DNA of 64,000 nucleotides from Chloroflexota bacterium (GCA_023389575.1 JAEWEG010000058.1:42786-106785); one strand, 5' to 3'; shown: positions 41,788-50,960, counted from the first letter of the stretch. Numbers and translations are program-made. The notes: generated from the letters alone by a model not told the origin.

Positions 41788-41818
41788 TATCCACGTGGAA
41801 TGAGAGAGGAGTCATGCG

Positions 41819-42778
41819 GTGACAATTCAGGAGGGCCCGGACAAGTACCTTCAGTGGATGCTCAACTTGCTCTACAAGCAAATGCTTATCAAGGACAGCC
41901 AATTCTACCTGCCAAAACTCATCCAGGGCCAGACAAACCCGGCCTACGAGCCGTACACGATCGATGGTCAATGGGAGATCGGGAAGTCCCAGGCATTGCA
42001 GCAGGGAGGGACGCTCATTTGCTTCGCCACGCTTCCCGACCGGTACGACAAGGAGGGGTACCAGGGAATCGCCTCCGAGCCGCCTGACCTGACGCTGGCC
42101 AGCCCTTCGGAGACGGTCAAGTTCCCCGAGGCCATTGCGTTTCAGGTTATTGGCATTTCGAACGTCACACCGAATCAGCCGATCGTCGGGGACAACGAAT
42201 CGGCGTCGGCCACGGCGGAGTTCTCACTCATACCTGACTGGCCCCACAGCGAAGGGATCACCATTCAGGGGAACTACCATATCCGCCAACCTTGCTGCGC
42301 CTCTAGCGACGGCGAGACCTGCCTGTCCGGAACCGATCCGTACATCGAAGACGGCTATGGAACCTTCAAGGTTACGTTCAGGAATGCATCGGCCAAAATC
42401 GCCGGCACGGCGTACACGGAGGGCATGTACCTGCAGATTCGCATGGACAGCCTCGATGTCGTCGTAAGCACCCGACCCGAAGACGTAACGGTGCGGATCA
42501 CTATCGACACCATTACCGACCCCCATTTGAAGAAGATGTGGGAGAGCTATGCCATCGAGGCGGTGAGTGACCCGGCAACCATGAACACCATGCAGGAGAA
42601 GCTGCGGGAGAAGTTGAACAGCCCGGACACGCTGGGAGACTTCCAGAAAGTGATCAATGAGAACCTGAGGAAACTCCTCCCCAGCATTGCGCGCACGTAC
42701 CTCGCGGAGGCGGATCCAGATATTCGCGCCGCCTTCGACGAGCGATCCGGCGAGACTATCCCGGAGGCCCTCGCCTGA
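41819..42778 (+). CDS. Unknown protein F, last gene of the six-gene cluster
   Basis: A 319-residue protein with no recognised domain, starting at a GTG preceded by GAGAGGAG. It has an N-terminal helical stretch (YLQWMLNLLYKQML), a beta-rich middle (IAFQVIGISNV, SATAEFSLIP, GTFKVTFRNASAKIAG, MYLQIRMDSLDVVVS) and a helical C-terminus with REKLN and INENLRKLLPSIARTYL. A Cys-containing loop (QPCCASSDGETC) lies near residue 160 and might bind metal or form disulfides. The ending resembles that of protein A of the same cluster. It follows the polyprenyl synthase by 31 bases. Confidence 0.78.
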   Translation: MTIQEGPDKYLQWMLNLLYKQMLIKDSQFYLPKLIQGQTNPAYEPYTIDGQWEIGKSQALQQGGTLICFATLPDRYDKEGYQGIASEPPDLTLASPSETVKFPEAIAFQVIGISNVTPNQPIVGDNESASATAEFSLIPDWPHSEGITIQGNYHIRQPCCASSDGETCLSGTDPYIEDGYGTFKVTFRNASAKIAGTAYTEGMYLQIRMDSLDVVVSTRPEDVTVRITIDTITDPHLKKMWESYAIEAVSDPATMNTMQEKLREKLNSPDTLGDFQKVINENLRKLLPSIARTYLAEADPDIRAAFDERSGETIPEALA

Positions 42779-42968
42779 GCCAGCGGTGCCCTTTTCGCCA
42801 TCGCCCCTGATGTTCACGGTGCACCATGCTGTCCCACCACCAGTATGCATGGCATGATGCCGCGGTATTCATGCCGTTCAAGGCGGTGGATGGAGACAGC
42901 CCTCCAGTTGGATCGGAGTCCCCGCCGCCGCGTACATCGCGCGGTCGTGCGAAGGGGAAACTGGATTC

Positions 42969-43850
42969 GTGAGTATCGACATCGATCTGGACGCCGTGAC
43001 TCGGGAACATCGCTACGAGCGCCTTACGTGGCCCGAAATCAACGCCGCCGTGGAGTTGAACAAGGTGATCGTGCTGCCAATCGGCTCGATCGAGCAGCAC
43101 GGGCACCATCTGCCGCTCGATGTCGACGTGCGGCTCGCCTCCTCGGTGGCGCTCGCGGTGGGCCGGAAGTCACCGGCCAACATGCTCGTCATGCCGCCGA
43201 TCAGTTACGGGTACTGCCCGCACGTGATGGACTTTCCCGGAACGATCACCATCGAGCCGAGCACCTTCACGAGGATGCTGATCGACATTACGAAGTCGGT
43301 TGCCCACCACGGCTTCAGGCGCATCATCCTGCTCAATGGCCACGGCTCCAATTACCACCTGGTGGATCAGGCGGGGCGGCAGACGAACCTTCAGACGGAG
43401 GCGACGTGCTGCACATTGTCGTGGTGGCAGCTGGCGGCGGACTACTGGAACACGGAGGTCCGGGAGTCCGGTCCGGGCGGCTGCGCGCACGCCTGTGAGC
43501 TGGAAACCTCGATGTACATGCACGTGGACAACGACGCGGTTCGGCGCGACCGGATCAAGGGTGCGCCACCGTCCTTCGTCACGGACGTTCCCGGGGGCGA
43601 GGAGTGGCAATGGGTGGACCTGACGCTAGGCGCGGGTCCGGCGTCAATCATTGAATGGACGTCGTCCTACAGCGAAACAGGGTCATACGGCGCGCCAGAA
43701 CTGGCGACGAGTGAAAAGGGCCAACTCGTGTTCGACCACGCGGTGGAGCGCCTGATAAGCCTCGTGTCCTGGATGCAGGGGCGGCCCGACGGTCGACGCG
43801 GGGATCGCCGCTCCACACCGCCGATCAGGGAAACGTCCTTCGATTTCTAG
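42969..43850 (+). CDS. Creatininase-family metal-dependent amidohydrolase
   Basis: A 293-residue enzyme. Metal-binding motifs of the family are complete: PIGSIEQHGHHLPLDVDV (Glu, His, Asp), LLNGHGSN, and HACELETSMYMHV with the late Glu. The family hydrolyses cyclic amides or formamides (creatinine, the formamide step of riboflavin or F420 synthesis, mycofactocin peptide). Which applies is not clear; no riboflavin or mycofactocin genes are nearby. GTG start with GAAGGGGAAA upstream. It lies 190 bases after the six-gene cluster and is probably separately transcribed. The C-terminal tail is basic and disordered. Confidence 0.93.
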   Translation: MSIDIDLDAVTREHRYERLTWPEINAAVELNKVIVLPIGSIEQHGHHLPLDVDVRLASSVALAVGRKSPANMLVMPPISYGYCPHVMDFPGTITIEPSTFTRMLIDITKSVAHHGFRRIILLNGHGSNYHLVDQAGRQTNLQTEATCCTLSWWQLAADYWNTEVRESGPGGCAHACELETSMYMHVDNDAVRRDRIKGAPPSFVTDVPGGEEWQWVDLTLGAGPASIIEWTSSYSETGSYGAPELATSEKGQLVFDHAVERLISLVSWMQGRPDGRRGDRRSTPPIRETSFDF

Positions 43851-43990
43851 TTTGCTGGGGATTGGCGGGACCCGTTGGCGTCCCTCTCCGGGCAAGATGG
43901 GTATCCGGTGACGCGGTGGTTGACATGCGGATGGCGCTCTGCAATCGTGGAGAACATGAGCGCCCGCCTCCCAGAGAGGTTTCCGACATC

Positions 43991-46687
43991 ATGCCCGATT
44001 CCCCGCTTTCGGACTCCGACCCACTTTCGCGGACCGCCGTACCGTCGCTATCCGGCGATGGCATGGGATTGCCACGTCCTCTCACGTCCCTGATCGGTCG
44101 GAGCCAGGCCATGGGCGAGGTGGCCTCGATGCTGCGCGATCCCGGTGTTCGCCTGCTTACCCTGACTGGCCCGGGCGGTGTCGGAAAGACTCGCCTGGCG
44201 GTCGCGGTCGCGGCCTCCATTGAGGGTGAGTTTACGGCTGGCGCGGGATTCGTCGACCTGTCACCGGTCAGGGATCCAAACCTTGTCCCCCATCAGATCG
44301 CGGGAAGCTTCGGGCTTCGGCGAACGGGAACCGGCGTCATGCTCGACCGCGTGTTGGGAGCGGTCGGAGACAGGCAGCTGCTCCTGGTGCTCGACAACTT
44401 CGAGCAGGTGGTGGTCGCCGCTCCCTGGTTGCGTAGCCTCATCGCTGGATGTCCGGCGCTGAAGCTGCTTGTTACCAGCCGAATCAGGTTACGGATATCT
44501 GGAGAACAGGAATATCCAGTCGCGCCTCTATCGGTCCAGACGGAATCTGATTCCGAAGGACAGATGGCCTCTGGTGCCGTTCGGTTGTTCGTCGAGCGGG
44601 CACGGGCGATCAGGCCCGGATTCAAACTCACCGGCGAAGCGTTGCCGGCGGTGACGGAGATCGTCCGGCGGGTCGATGGGCTCCCACTTGCCATCGAGTT
44701 GGCGGCGGCGAGAACCGGCGCCCTACCGCCCGTTCAGTTGCTGCAACGCATGGAACAACGACTGCCCCTGCTCAGCGGAGGGCCGCGTGATCTGCCATTG
44801 CGCCAACAAACCATGCGGGAAACCATCGCCTGGAGCTACGATCTGCTCGCTGACCGTGAGCAAGCGTTGTTTCGCCGATTCGCGGTGTTCGTGGGAGGTT
44901 TCGATCTCGATGCCGCCGAGGCGCTTGCCCGCGATACCGCCGTCAATCCCGCGGAAGCTCAATCCGGAGCCGTGTTCGACGTGATTGATGGACTATCGTC
45001 GTTGATCGAGCATAGCCTGCTCCGGCAGGTTGAAGATGAAGGTGGCGAGTCACGCTACCTCATGCTGGAGACCGTGCGCGAATTCGCGCGTGAGCGTCTT
45101 GCCGCGTCGGGCGAGGATACCGATGCTCGCCATATACATGCGGACCACTATCTGGCGTTCGCCCAGGACGGAGAACCGGGCCCCACTGGAACCGTTCGGC
45201 AGGATTGGCTGGGCCGGATGGAGCGGGAAAAAGAAAATCTTCGAGCCGCTCTCGCGTGGTTCGGCGATCGTGGGGACGCGCATCCCGCCACGCGATTTGG
45301 CGCGGCCCTGTGGCGTTTCTGGGAATCCAGGGGGTATCTGACCGAAGGAAGGATGCTGCTCGACGGCGTCCTGGATCTCATCCCGCGAGATTCCCCCGAT
45401 TCCGCCTCGTGCGGCGCGCTGACTGGAGCAGGCGTGCTCGCGGCGCTTCAGGGAGACTACGACCAGGCGATCCTGCACTCCGGGGAAGCGGTGTCGGGTT
45501 GGAGGCGCCTCGGTAATCCGGCGGGCGTCGGGCGGGCGCTCCTGTGCCTGGCCGAGGTCGCGCGATACCAGGACGACTTTGCTCGCGCCGATTCCCTGGG
45601 GCGCGAGGCCCTGGCCGCCTTCCGGTCCGTCGACGATCGGTGGGGCATCGGCCACACCCTCGCGCATCTCGGGATGGTTGCCTGGCTTCGGGGCGATCAC
45701 CCAACAAAGGACTCGCTCTACGAAGAAGCTTTATCGCATCTTCGGGATGTCGGGGATCAGCCAGGCACGTTCCAGCTCTTGCTCGAAATGGGAAAGGGCA
45801 CCTGTGACGCGGGCGACCTGGACCGCGCCGCACGGTTATTCGAGGAATGCCTCGCCCTCGCCATTGAGATGGGAGACGAAGGCGGTCGTGGCGCGGCGCT
45901 CGCCCAACTCGGCGTCGTGGCCCGGCTCCTGCGGGATCACGTCCGAGCGAAGGCACTCCTCACCGAGGCCGCCACGCTGGCACAAGACAGTGGTGACCGC
46001 CGTCAACGCGCCTGGGTGGCGGTGTATCTCGGAGACGTCCACTTCGCGATGGACGATATCGAAGGCGCGGTTACCCGATATGCCGAGGCGCTCAGGCTGT
46101 TCCTCCCGTTGGGCAATCGGGTGGGGATCGCGCAGTGTCTCGAGGAAATCGGGAAGTGTGCCGCCGCGCGTGACCAGGCGACCTCAGCCCTCCGCCTTTT
46201 CGGCGCGTCCTCCGCGATGTTCGCCATGGTCGGGGTCACGCCTCCGCCTGATCGTGATCCCGCCGTCGATGTCGTCTCCCTTAAGGCCAAGCTGGACCCG
46301 GCGGAGTTTACCAATGCATGGCGGGCTGGCCAGGCGCTGACATACGATGATGCCGCCTCTGAGGCGCTCGCGCTCGTGGAAAGTCTCGCGACACCCTCCT
46401 CCGAGGCGAAGGTTTCGTCGGTTGAGGCCGTCCTCCAGGAAGCCGGTGGCGAAGCTGAACCGCTTCCCGAAAAGTCGCCTCCGATTGGGGCGACCCTGGG
46501 CCTCACTCCACGGGAGCTCGAGGTCCTGCGGCTCCTGGCCGAAGGCAGGACCGACCGTGAGATCGCCGATGTGTTGTCCATCAGCGAACGCACGGCGGGC
46601 AACCATGTGCAGCACGCCATGCAGAAGATCGGCGTCGAGTCTCGCACCGCGGCCGCGGTGTTCGCCGTGCGTCACCATCTCGACTGA
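43991..46687 (+). CDS. ATPase-TPR transcriptional regulator of the LuxR family
   Basis: An 898-residue regulator. After LTSLIGRSQAM comes a P-loop LTLTGPGGVGKTRLA (about residues 57-70), then LLLVLDNFEQV (Walker B) and TSRIRLRISGEQEYPVAPL, the STAND/NB-ARC ATPase pattern. Residues about 400-790 are TPR-like helical repeats (for example GRALLCLAEVARYQDDFARA, AALAQLGVVARLLRDHVRA). The C-terminus is a LuxR HTH: LTPRELEVLRLLAEGRTDRE, then IADVLSISERTAGNHVQHAM. Such proteins use nucleotide-dependent oligomerisation to activate genes on a bound signal. The ATG at 43991 is preferred; ATG 43925 and 43862 are in-frame alternatives. Four enzyme genes follow in the same direction and are candidate targets. 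Confidence 0.93.
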   Translation: MPDSPLSDSDPLSRTAVPSLSGDGMGLPRPLTSLIGRSQAMGEVASMLRDPGVRLLTLTGPGGVGKTRLAVAVAASIEGEFTAGAGFVDLSPVRDPNLVPHQIAGSFGLRRTGTGVMLDRVLGAVGDRQLLLVLDNFEQVVVAAPWLRSLIAGCPALKLLVTSRIRLRISGEQEYPVAPLSVQTESDSEGQMASGAVRLFVERARAIRPGFKLTGEALPAVTEIVRRVDGLPLAIELAAARTGALPPVQLLQRMEQRLPLLSGGPRDLPLRQQTMRETIAWSYDLLADREQALFRRFAVFVGGFDLDAAEALARDTAVNPAEAQSGAVFDVIDGLSSLIEHSLLRQVEDEGGESRYLMLETVREFARERLAASGEDTDARHIHADHYLAFAQDGEPGPTGTVRQDWLGRMEREKENLRAALAWFGDRGDAHPATRFGAALWRFWESRGYLTEGRMLLDGVLDLIPRDSPDSASCGALTGAGVLAALQGDYDQAILHSGEAVSGWRRLGNPAGVGRALLCLAEVARYQDDFARADSLGREALAAFRSVDDRWGIGHTLAHLGMVAWLRGDHPTKDSLYEEALSHLRDVGDQPGTFQLLLEMGKGTCDAGDLDRAARLFEECLALAIEMGDEGGRGAALAQLGVVARLLRDHVRAKALLTEAATLAQDSGDRRQRAWVAVYLGDVHFAMDDIEGAVTRYAEALRLFLPLGNRVGIAQCLEEIGKCAAARDQATSALRLFGASSAMFAMVGVTPPPDRDPAVDVVSLKAKLDPAEFTNAWRAGQALTYDDAASEALALVESLATPSSEAKVSSVEAVLQEAGGEAEPLPEKSPPIGATLGLTPRELEVLRLLAEGRTDREIADVLSISERTAGNHVQHAMQKIGVESRTAAAVFAVRHHLD

Positions 46688-46852
46688 TCCCCGTCGCCGG
46701 TCCTGAGGAATTCTCCCAGGTTCCCTGACACCATCCCACGTCCACAATCGAGGAGTCTCCCCGATGTGCCTGTCCCCCAACAGGCGCAGGATCGTTGCAT
46801 GCCCACGGGAATCGGCCCGCACCGGCTATGGCATCCATGAAAGGAGCACTTC

Positions 46853-47758
46853 ATGACTCGTTCAGCGTCTGGCGCCGTGCCAGACATCTCCCTGTCGCGG
46901 CGCGCCGCCATTCGCCAGGTCGCTGGCGCTGGGGCGCTCGCGACGATCCTGTCCACCCAGCTCGGAACGGTCCGGGCCATGTCGCAATCCCGTGAAACGC
47001 CTATCCACGCAATCGATACAGGCAGGAAGGAAGACGTCACCATGACCGAATCGACCACCCCAACCGTCGTCCTCGTTCACGGGGCATTCGCCGACTCCTC
47101 CAGCTGGAACGAGATCATCCCGGCGCTGCTGGAAAGCGGCTACCCCGTGGTGGCCGCCGCGAACCCGCTGCGTGGCTTGGCGAGTGACTCCGCGTACGTC
47201 GCGGGGCTTCTGGCCGGTATCCAGGGCCCGATCGTCCTGGTCGGCCACTCGTACGGAGGCCTCGTCATCTCCAACGCGGCCACCGGCAACGACAGCGTGA
47301 AGGGGCTGGTGTATGTCGCCGGATTCGCGCCTGAGGCGGGCGAAAACGCGTTCGTCCTGTCCGCCCAGTTCCCCGGAAGCACCCTCGGCGATGCCCTCGC
47401 CCCGACGACGTTGCCGGATGGCGGAGTCGACCTCTACATCCGCCCCGATGCGTTCTGGTCGCAGTTCGCGGCCGATGTCCCGGAGTCGATGGCCACGCTG
47501 ATGGCCGCCACCCAGCGGCCGGTCACCGAGGCCGCGCTCAAGGACCCCGCCGGTGACCCGGCCTGGAAGATGATTCCCTCATGGTTCGTCTACGGCTCCG
47601 AGGACAGGAACATCCCCGCCGCCGCCATCGCCTTCATGGCCGAACGGGCGGGAGCCAGGGAGGCGATCGAAGTCGAGGGCGCCTCCCATGTGGTGATGAT
47701 CTCCCAACCCGAGACGGTGACCAACGTGATCCTGAACGCGATCGGCTCGATCCAGTAA
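46853..47758 (+). CDS. Alpha/beta hydrolase with possible Tat signal
   Basis: A 301-residue hydrolase. The catalytic domain starts with VVLVHGAFADSSSWNEII; the nucleophile lies in VLVGHSYGGLV, the Asp in VYGSEDRNIP and the His in EGASHVVM, so the triad is complete. Related proteins are small esterases of the salicylate/methylesterase type. The N-terminus LSRRAAIRQVAGAGALATIL resembles a twin-arginine signal. An internal ATG at 47042 has AGGAAGG upstream and would give a cytoplasmic 238-residue form with the full domain. The first gene after the LuxR-type regulator; its leader holds AAAGGAG. Confidence 0.92.
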   Translation: MTRSASGAVPDISLSRRAAIRQVAGAGALATILSTQLGTVRAMSQSRETPIHAIDTGRKEDVTMTESTTPTVVLVHGAFADSSSWNEIIPALLESGYPVVAAANPLRGLASDSAYVAGLLAGIQGPIVLVGHSYGGLVISNAATGNDSVKGLVYVAGFAPEAGENAFVLSAQFPGSTLGDALAPTTLPDGGVDLYIRPDAFWSQFAADVPESMATLMAATQRPVTEAALKDPAGDPAWKMIPSWFVYGSEDRNIPAAAIAFMAERAGAREAIEVEGASHVVMISQPETVTNVILNAIGSIQ

Positions 47759-47834
47759 CGCCGAGTCCCCGGCGAATGGCGGATGACCAGATCGCCGGGG
47801 TGGAGACCCGCTGACCTGAAAGGAGAGACACGCA

Positions 47835-48404
47835 ATGGTGGCGCCGACCATGCACCGCGCGGATTCCGCGGTCGCTCAAGGGACAACCTGGAGGATCGAT
47901 CCCCTCTACAGTTCGATCGACTTCTCCGTGAAACACATGAAGATCGCCACGGTTCATGGCCACTTCGACGATTTCGGTGGCACGTTCAGGTTCGATCCCG
48001 ATCGCCCCTCTAGATCGCGGGTGGACGTTGAAATCGTCACGGGCTCGGTGTCGACGGGAATCGCGAAACGCGACGCTCACCTGCGCTCGTCCGATTTCTT
48101 CGATGCGTCCCTGTATCCCGCGATCACGTTCACCAGCACGGAGTTCGAGCCCATCAGCTCGTTCAGCCGCCAAAACTGGCGAATGACCGGAACCCTGTCG
48201 ATCCACGGCGTGGCCCGATCCGTCGAATTGGCCGTGAAGCAGGTGGGTCAGATCGATGCCCCGGCGGCCGACACGATCGAGTTCGTGGCGACCGGAACCA
48301 TCAAGCGGAAATGGTTCGGCATGGAATTCAACCTTCCCATCGATGTCGTCTCCGACGAGGTCAGGGTCTCCATCTCCGTTCAGGCTCACAGAATCGCATC
48401 GTAG
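47835..48404 (+). CDS. YceI-family lipocalin-like protein
   Basis: A 189-residue protein with the full YceI pattern: TTWRIDPLYSSIDFSVKHM, VHGHFDDFGGTFRFDPD, KRDAHLRSSDFFDASLYPAI, and LSIHGVARSVELAV. YceI proteins form an extended beta barrel that binds isoprenoid or fatty amide ligands. There is no clear signal peptide, so it is probably cytoplasmic. AAAGGAG lies upstream of the ATG. It sits between two enzymes downstream of the LuxR-type regulator. An isoprenoid-binding protein some 6 kb from a polyprenyl synthase is suggestive but not evidence of a link. Confidence 0.95.
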   Translation: MVAPTMHRADSAVAQGTTWRIDPLYSSIDFSVKHMKIATVHGHFDDFGGTFRFDPDRPSRSRVDVEIVTGSVSTGIAKRDAHLRSSDFFDASLYPAITFTSTEFEPISSFSRQNWRMTGTLSIHGVARSVELAVKQVGQIDAPAADTIEFVATGTIKRKWFGMEFNLPIDVVSDEVRVSISVQAHRIAS

Positions 48405-48448
48405 TCATTGCGGCTCCCCTGGGAACCGCGATCCAGAAAGGCATACCC

Positions 48449-49201
48449 ATGAAGATCGTCGTCATCGGCGGCACCGGCCGCATCGGATCAAGCGTCGTCA
48501 ACACGCTGCGCGAGAACGGGCACGACGCGGTGCCAGCCTCGCCCCGGCTTGGCATCAACACCATCACGGGCGAGGGGCTCGCCGAGGCACTCAAGGGTGC
48601 GTCCGTCGTTGTTGACGTCAGCAACTCGCCGTCTTTCGAACCAGCGGCGGTGTTGGAGTTCTTCCAGACATCGACCAGTAACCTCCTCGCCGCCGAGGAC
48701 TCGGCGGGCGTCGGGCATCACGTCGCGTTGTCGATCGTGGGCATCGACCGGTCGCCGGACAATGGCTACTTCCGCGGCAAGCTCGCCCAGGAAGCCCTGA
48801 TCGAAGCTGGACCGATCCCCTACTCCATCGTTCGGGCGACGCAGTTCTTCGAATTTGTCGATACCATCGCTGACACCGCCACGAGCGGGTCGGAAGTGCA
48901 CATGCCTCCCGTCGCGTTCCAGCCGATCGCCGCCAATGACGTTGCGGCGGCGGTCGCCGAGACCGCGATGAACTCGCCGCTCAACGGACGCAAGGAAATC
49001 GCCGGACCGGACCTGCTTCGATTCGATGAGGTCATTGCTCGCAGGCTGCAGACCCAACATGATCCTCGCACCGTCGTGGCGGATCCACGGGCGCCGTACT
49101 TCGGTTCGATTCCGGGAGAAGAGTCGCTGGTCCCGCTCAACGGCGCGTGGCTTGGCAAGACTCACTACGAGGACTGGCTCGCTCAGACCGCCAACATCTG
49201 A
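48449..49201 (+). CDS. NAD(P)-binding oxidoreductase of the atypical SDR (NmrA-like) type
   Basis: A 250-residue protein starting MKIVVIGGTGRIGSSVVNTL, a Rossmann glycine motif. VVVDVSNSPSFE, VALSIVGIDRSPDNGYFRGK and IPYSIVRATQFFEF follow, as in NmrA/SDR-a5 proteins that sense or use NAD(P)H. The usual Tyr-x3-Lys catalytic pair is only partly matched by Y-F-R-G-K, so it may be an enzyme (quinone-reductase type) or a sensor. AGAAAGG lies upstream of the ATG at 48449. An in-frame start at 48311 lies inside the yceI gene and is rejected. Confidence 0.93.
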   Translation: MKIVVIGGTGRIGSSVVNTLRENGHDAVPASPRLGINTITGEGLAEALKGASVVVDVSNSPSFEPAAVLEFFQTSTSNLLAAEDSAGVGHHVALSIVGIDRSPDNGYFRGKLAQEALIEAGPIPYSIVRATQFFEFVDTIADTATSGSEVHMPPVAFQPIAANDVAAAVAETAMNSPLNGRKEIAGPDLLRFDEVIARRLQTQHDPRTVVADPRAPYFGSIPGEESLVPLNGAWLGKTHYEDWLAQTANI

Positions 49202-49279
49202 CCTCTGGCAGCCGAACTCCGATCGCGGAGTTCGGCGGTCCATATCAATCCATTTCCATGACACTCACGGAGTCAATCG

Positions 49280-50263
49280 ATGAACGGTACAAACATTTCA
49301 CGGACAGCGATCCCCGATATCGTGCTCGAACCGCGCGCGCAGGCTTTGGTGGAGGCCCTTTCCGCCAGCGACGGACCGCCGCTGTACACGCTTTCCCCGG
49401 AGGACGCGCGGGCAGTGCTCGACCAGGCTCAGGCCGGTCCCGTGGCCATGGCGCCAGCGGAAGTCGAGGACCACACCATCCCTGGAGGGCCAGACAGATC
49501 GGTATCGATCACGGTGGTCAAGCCCGCGACCCGGAATGGCAGCCTGCCCGCGGTCGTGTACACCCACGGCGGTGGCTGGATCCTCGGTAACTTCGGGACC
49601 CACGAGCGGTTGGTCCGGGACCTGGTCGACCAGACCGGCGCGGCGTTCGTGTTCGTCAACTACACCCCCTCGCCCGAGGCGCGGTACCCGGTCGCGATCG
49701 AGCAGGTGTACGCCACGCTCCAATGGGTCGCGATGTACGGGGCGGAACTTGGACTCGATGGGTCCAAACTGGCGATCGCGGGCGATAGCGTTGGCGGCAA
49801 CATGACCGCGGCGGTGGCGATGCTGGCCCGGGACCGTGGCGGTCCCGCGATTCGCTACCAGGCACTGTTCTATCCGGTCGCCGACGCCGCCTTCGATACC
49901 GCAAGTTACGAGCAGTTCGAGGAAGGGCCATGGCTGACTCGCAACGCGATGCGATGGTTCTGGGACGCGTACGCGCCCGACCTCGGGATCCGGGACGAGC
50001 CGACGGTTTCGCCGCTCCGGGCCACCGCCGAGCAACTCCAAGGACTCCCGCCGGCCCTGGTGATCACCGACGAGGCCGATGTGCTGCGAGACGAGGGCGA
50101 AGCCTATGCCAGGGCGCTGCGCGAGGCGGGCGTCGACGTGACGGCCGTACGCTATGAGGGCGTGTTCCACGACTTCATGATGCTCAACGACCTGGCGGAG
50201 ACCAACGCCACGCGAGCGGCGATCGCCCAGGCGGCGGCCCTCCTGCGGTCCGCGCTGGCGTAG
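49280..50263 (+). CDS. HSL-family (type IV) esterase/lipase
   Basis: A 327-residue carboxylesterase. The oxyanion motif is VYTHGGGWILGNFGTHERLV, the nucleophile GDSVGGN, the Asp in VITDEADVLRDEGEAYA and the His in YEGVFHDFMM, so the hormone-sensitive-lipase-type triad is complete. FVFVNYTPSPEARYPVAIEQ is also typical. Likely cytoplasmic, acting on short-chain esters or small esters. It is the last of four genes downstream of the LuxR-type regulator and is followed by a long hairpin. Confidence 0.95.
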   Translation: MNGTNISRTAIPDIVLEPRAQALVEALSASDGPPLYTLSPEDARAVLDQAQAGPVAMAPAEVEDHTIPGGPDRSVSITVVKPATRNGSLPAVVYTHGGGWILGNFGTHERLVRDLVDQTGAAFVFVNYTPSPEARYPVAIEQVYATLQWVAMYGAELGLDGSKLAIAGDSVGGNMTAAVAMLARDRGGPAIRYQALFYPVADAAFDTASYEQFEEGPWLTRNAMRWFWDAYAPDLGIRDEPTVSPLRATAEQLQGLPPALVITDEADVLRDEGEAYARALREAGVDVTAVRYEGVFHDFMMLNDLAETNATRAAIAQAAALLRSALA

Positions 50264-50283
50264 ACCGCGCCCCTCGATTCCGG

Positions 50284-50347
50284 ACCCTCGCCGGTGATCC
50301 GCGAGACGGCACTACATCGCTGGACCTCGCGATCACCGGACGAGGGT
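50284..50347 (+). terminator. Long terminator-like hairpin after the esterase gene
   Basis: Paired segments ACCCTCG, CGGTGATC and GCGAG match CTCGC, GATCACCG and CGAGGGT, with single-base bulges and a 19-nt loop. TTTCCTC follows. Placed 20 bases after the stop, it probably ends the four-gene run. Confidence 0.7.
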
Positions 50348-50417
50348 TTCCTCATCCAGTACGGCTGACTTCAGCCGGTAGGCACGCTTCAGGAGATTCC
50401 ACGCACGGGAGGACCAC

Positions 50418-50960
50418 ATGGTTATCGCATTCATGGATTCCTCATATGACGAACCACCTTGCAGCCCGGATGCCGTTCAGGAAGCCATCGTCGTCGTGGC
50501 GATGGAGCGCCGCGAAACGGACTCCAGCGTGCGCTTGCTTCACGACGCCGGATTCGCCGCTGATAGCGTCGATGTCCTCGTCGTGGAGGAGGTTCCCCGA
50601 CTTGAGGAGCGGCTCGGAGGATCCGGGTTGCACCGCTTCCTGGTGAGGCTGCGCCTGGTTCGTGGCGATGATCTCGACCTGCATGAACCTGCGCGACGGG
50701 AGTTGATGAACGGGCGCGCGCTCATCCAGGTCGCCGTCAATGGGTATGAGGAGCAGCGCCTGGCGATGTCGGTACTTGGTCTCCGAAGTTCCCGTGAGCG
50801 GCAAATTGCTCGCCCTCTGGAGGACCTGGAAACTCGGTCTCCAGTCGGCACCGCGAGAATGGGTGGCGCCTTCGAACCGGGCGCCCGTCCGTTGCTCGGA
50901 GGCTGGCACCCAGCCGTGAACGAGATCCGCCATGACCGCGTAGCGGCTGCTACGTGGTGA
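50418..50960 (+). CDS. Hypothetical protein
   Basis: A 180-residue acidic protein with no recognised domain. GGGAGG lies seven bases before the ATG, and the reading frame has normal codon bias. Residues 20-125 contain a possible two-layer alpha/beta pattern (AIVVVAMERR, SVRLLHDAGFAADSVDVLVV, ALIQVAVNGYEEQRLAMSVL), which faintly resembles small stress-protein domains such as those of the YflT type; this is a weak impression. The C-terminus is low-complexity. It faces the DUF2254 gene in a convergent arrangement with no obvious terminator between. Confidence 0.7.
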   Translation: MVIAFMDSSYDEPPCSPDAVQEAIVVVAMERRETDSSVRLLHDAGFAADSVDVLVVEEVPRLEERLGGSGLHRFLVRLRLVRGDDLDLHEPARRELMNGRALIQVAVNGYEEQRLAMSVLGLRSSRERQIARPLEDLETRSPVGTARMGGAFEPGARPLLGGWHPAVNEIRHDRVAAATW

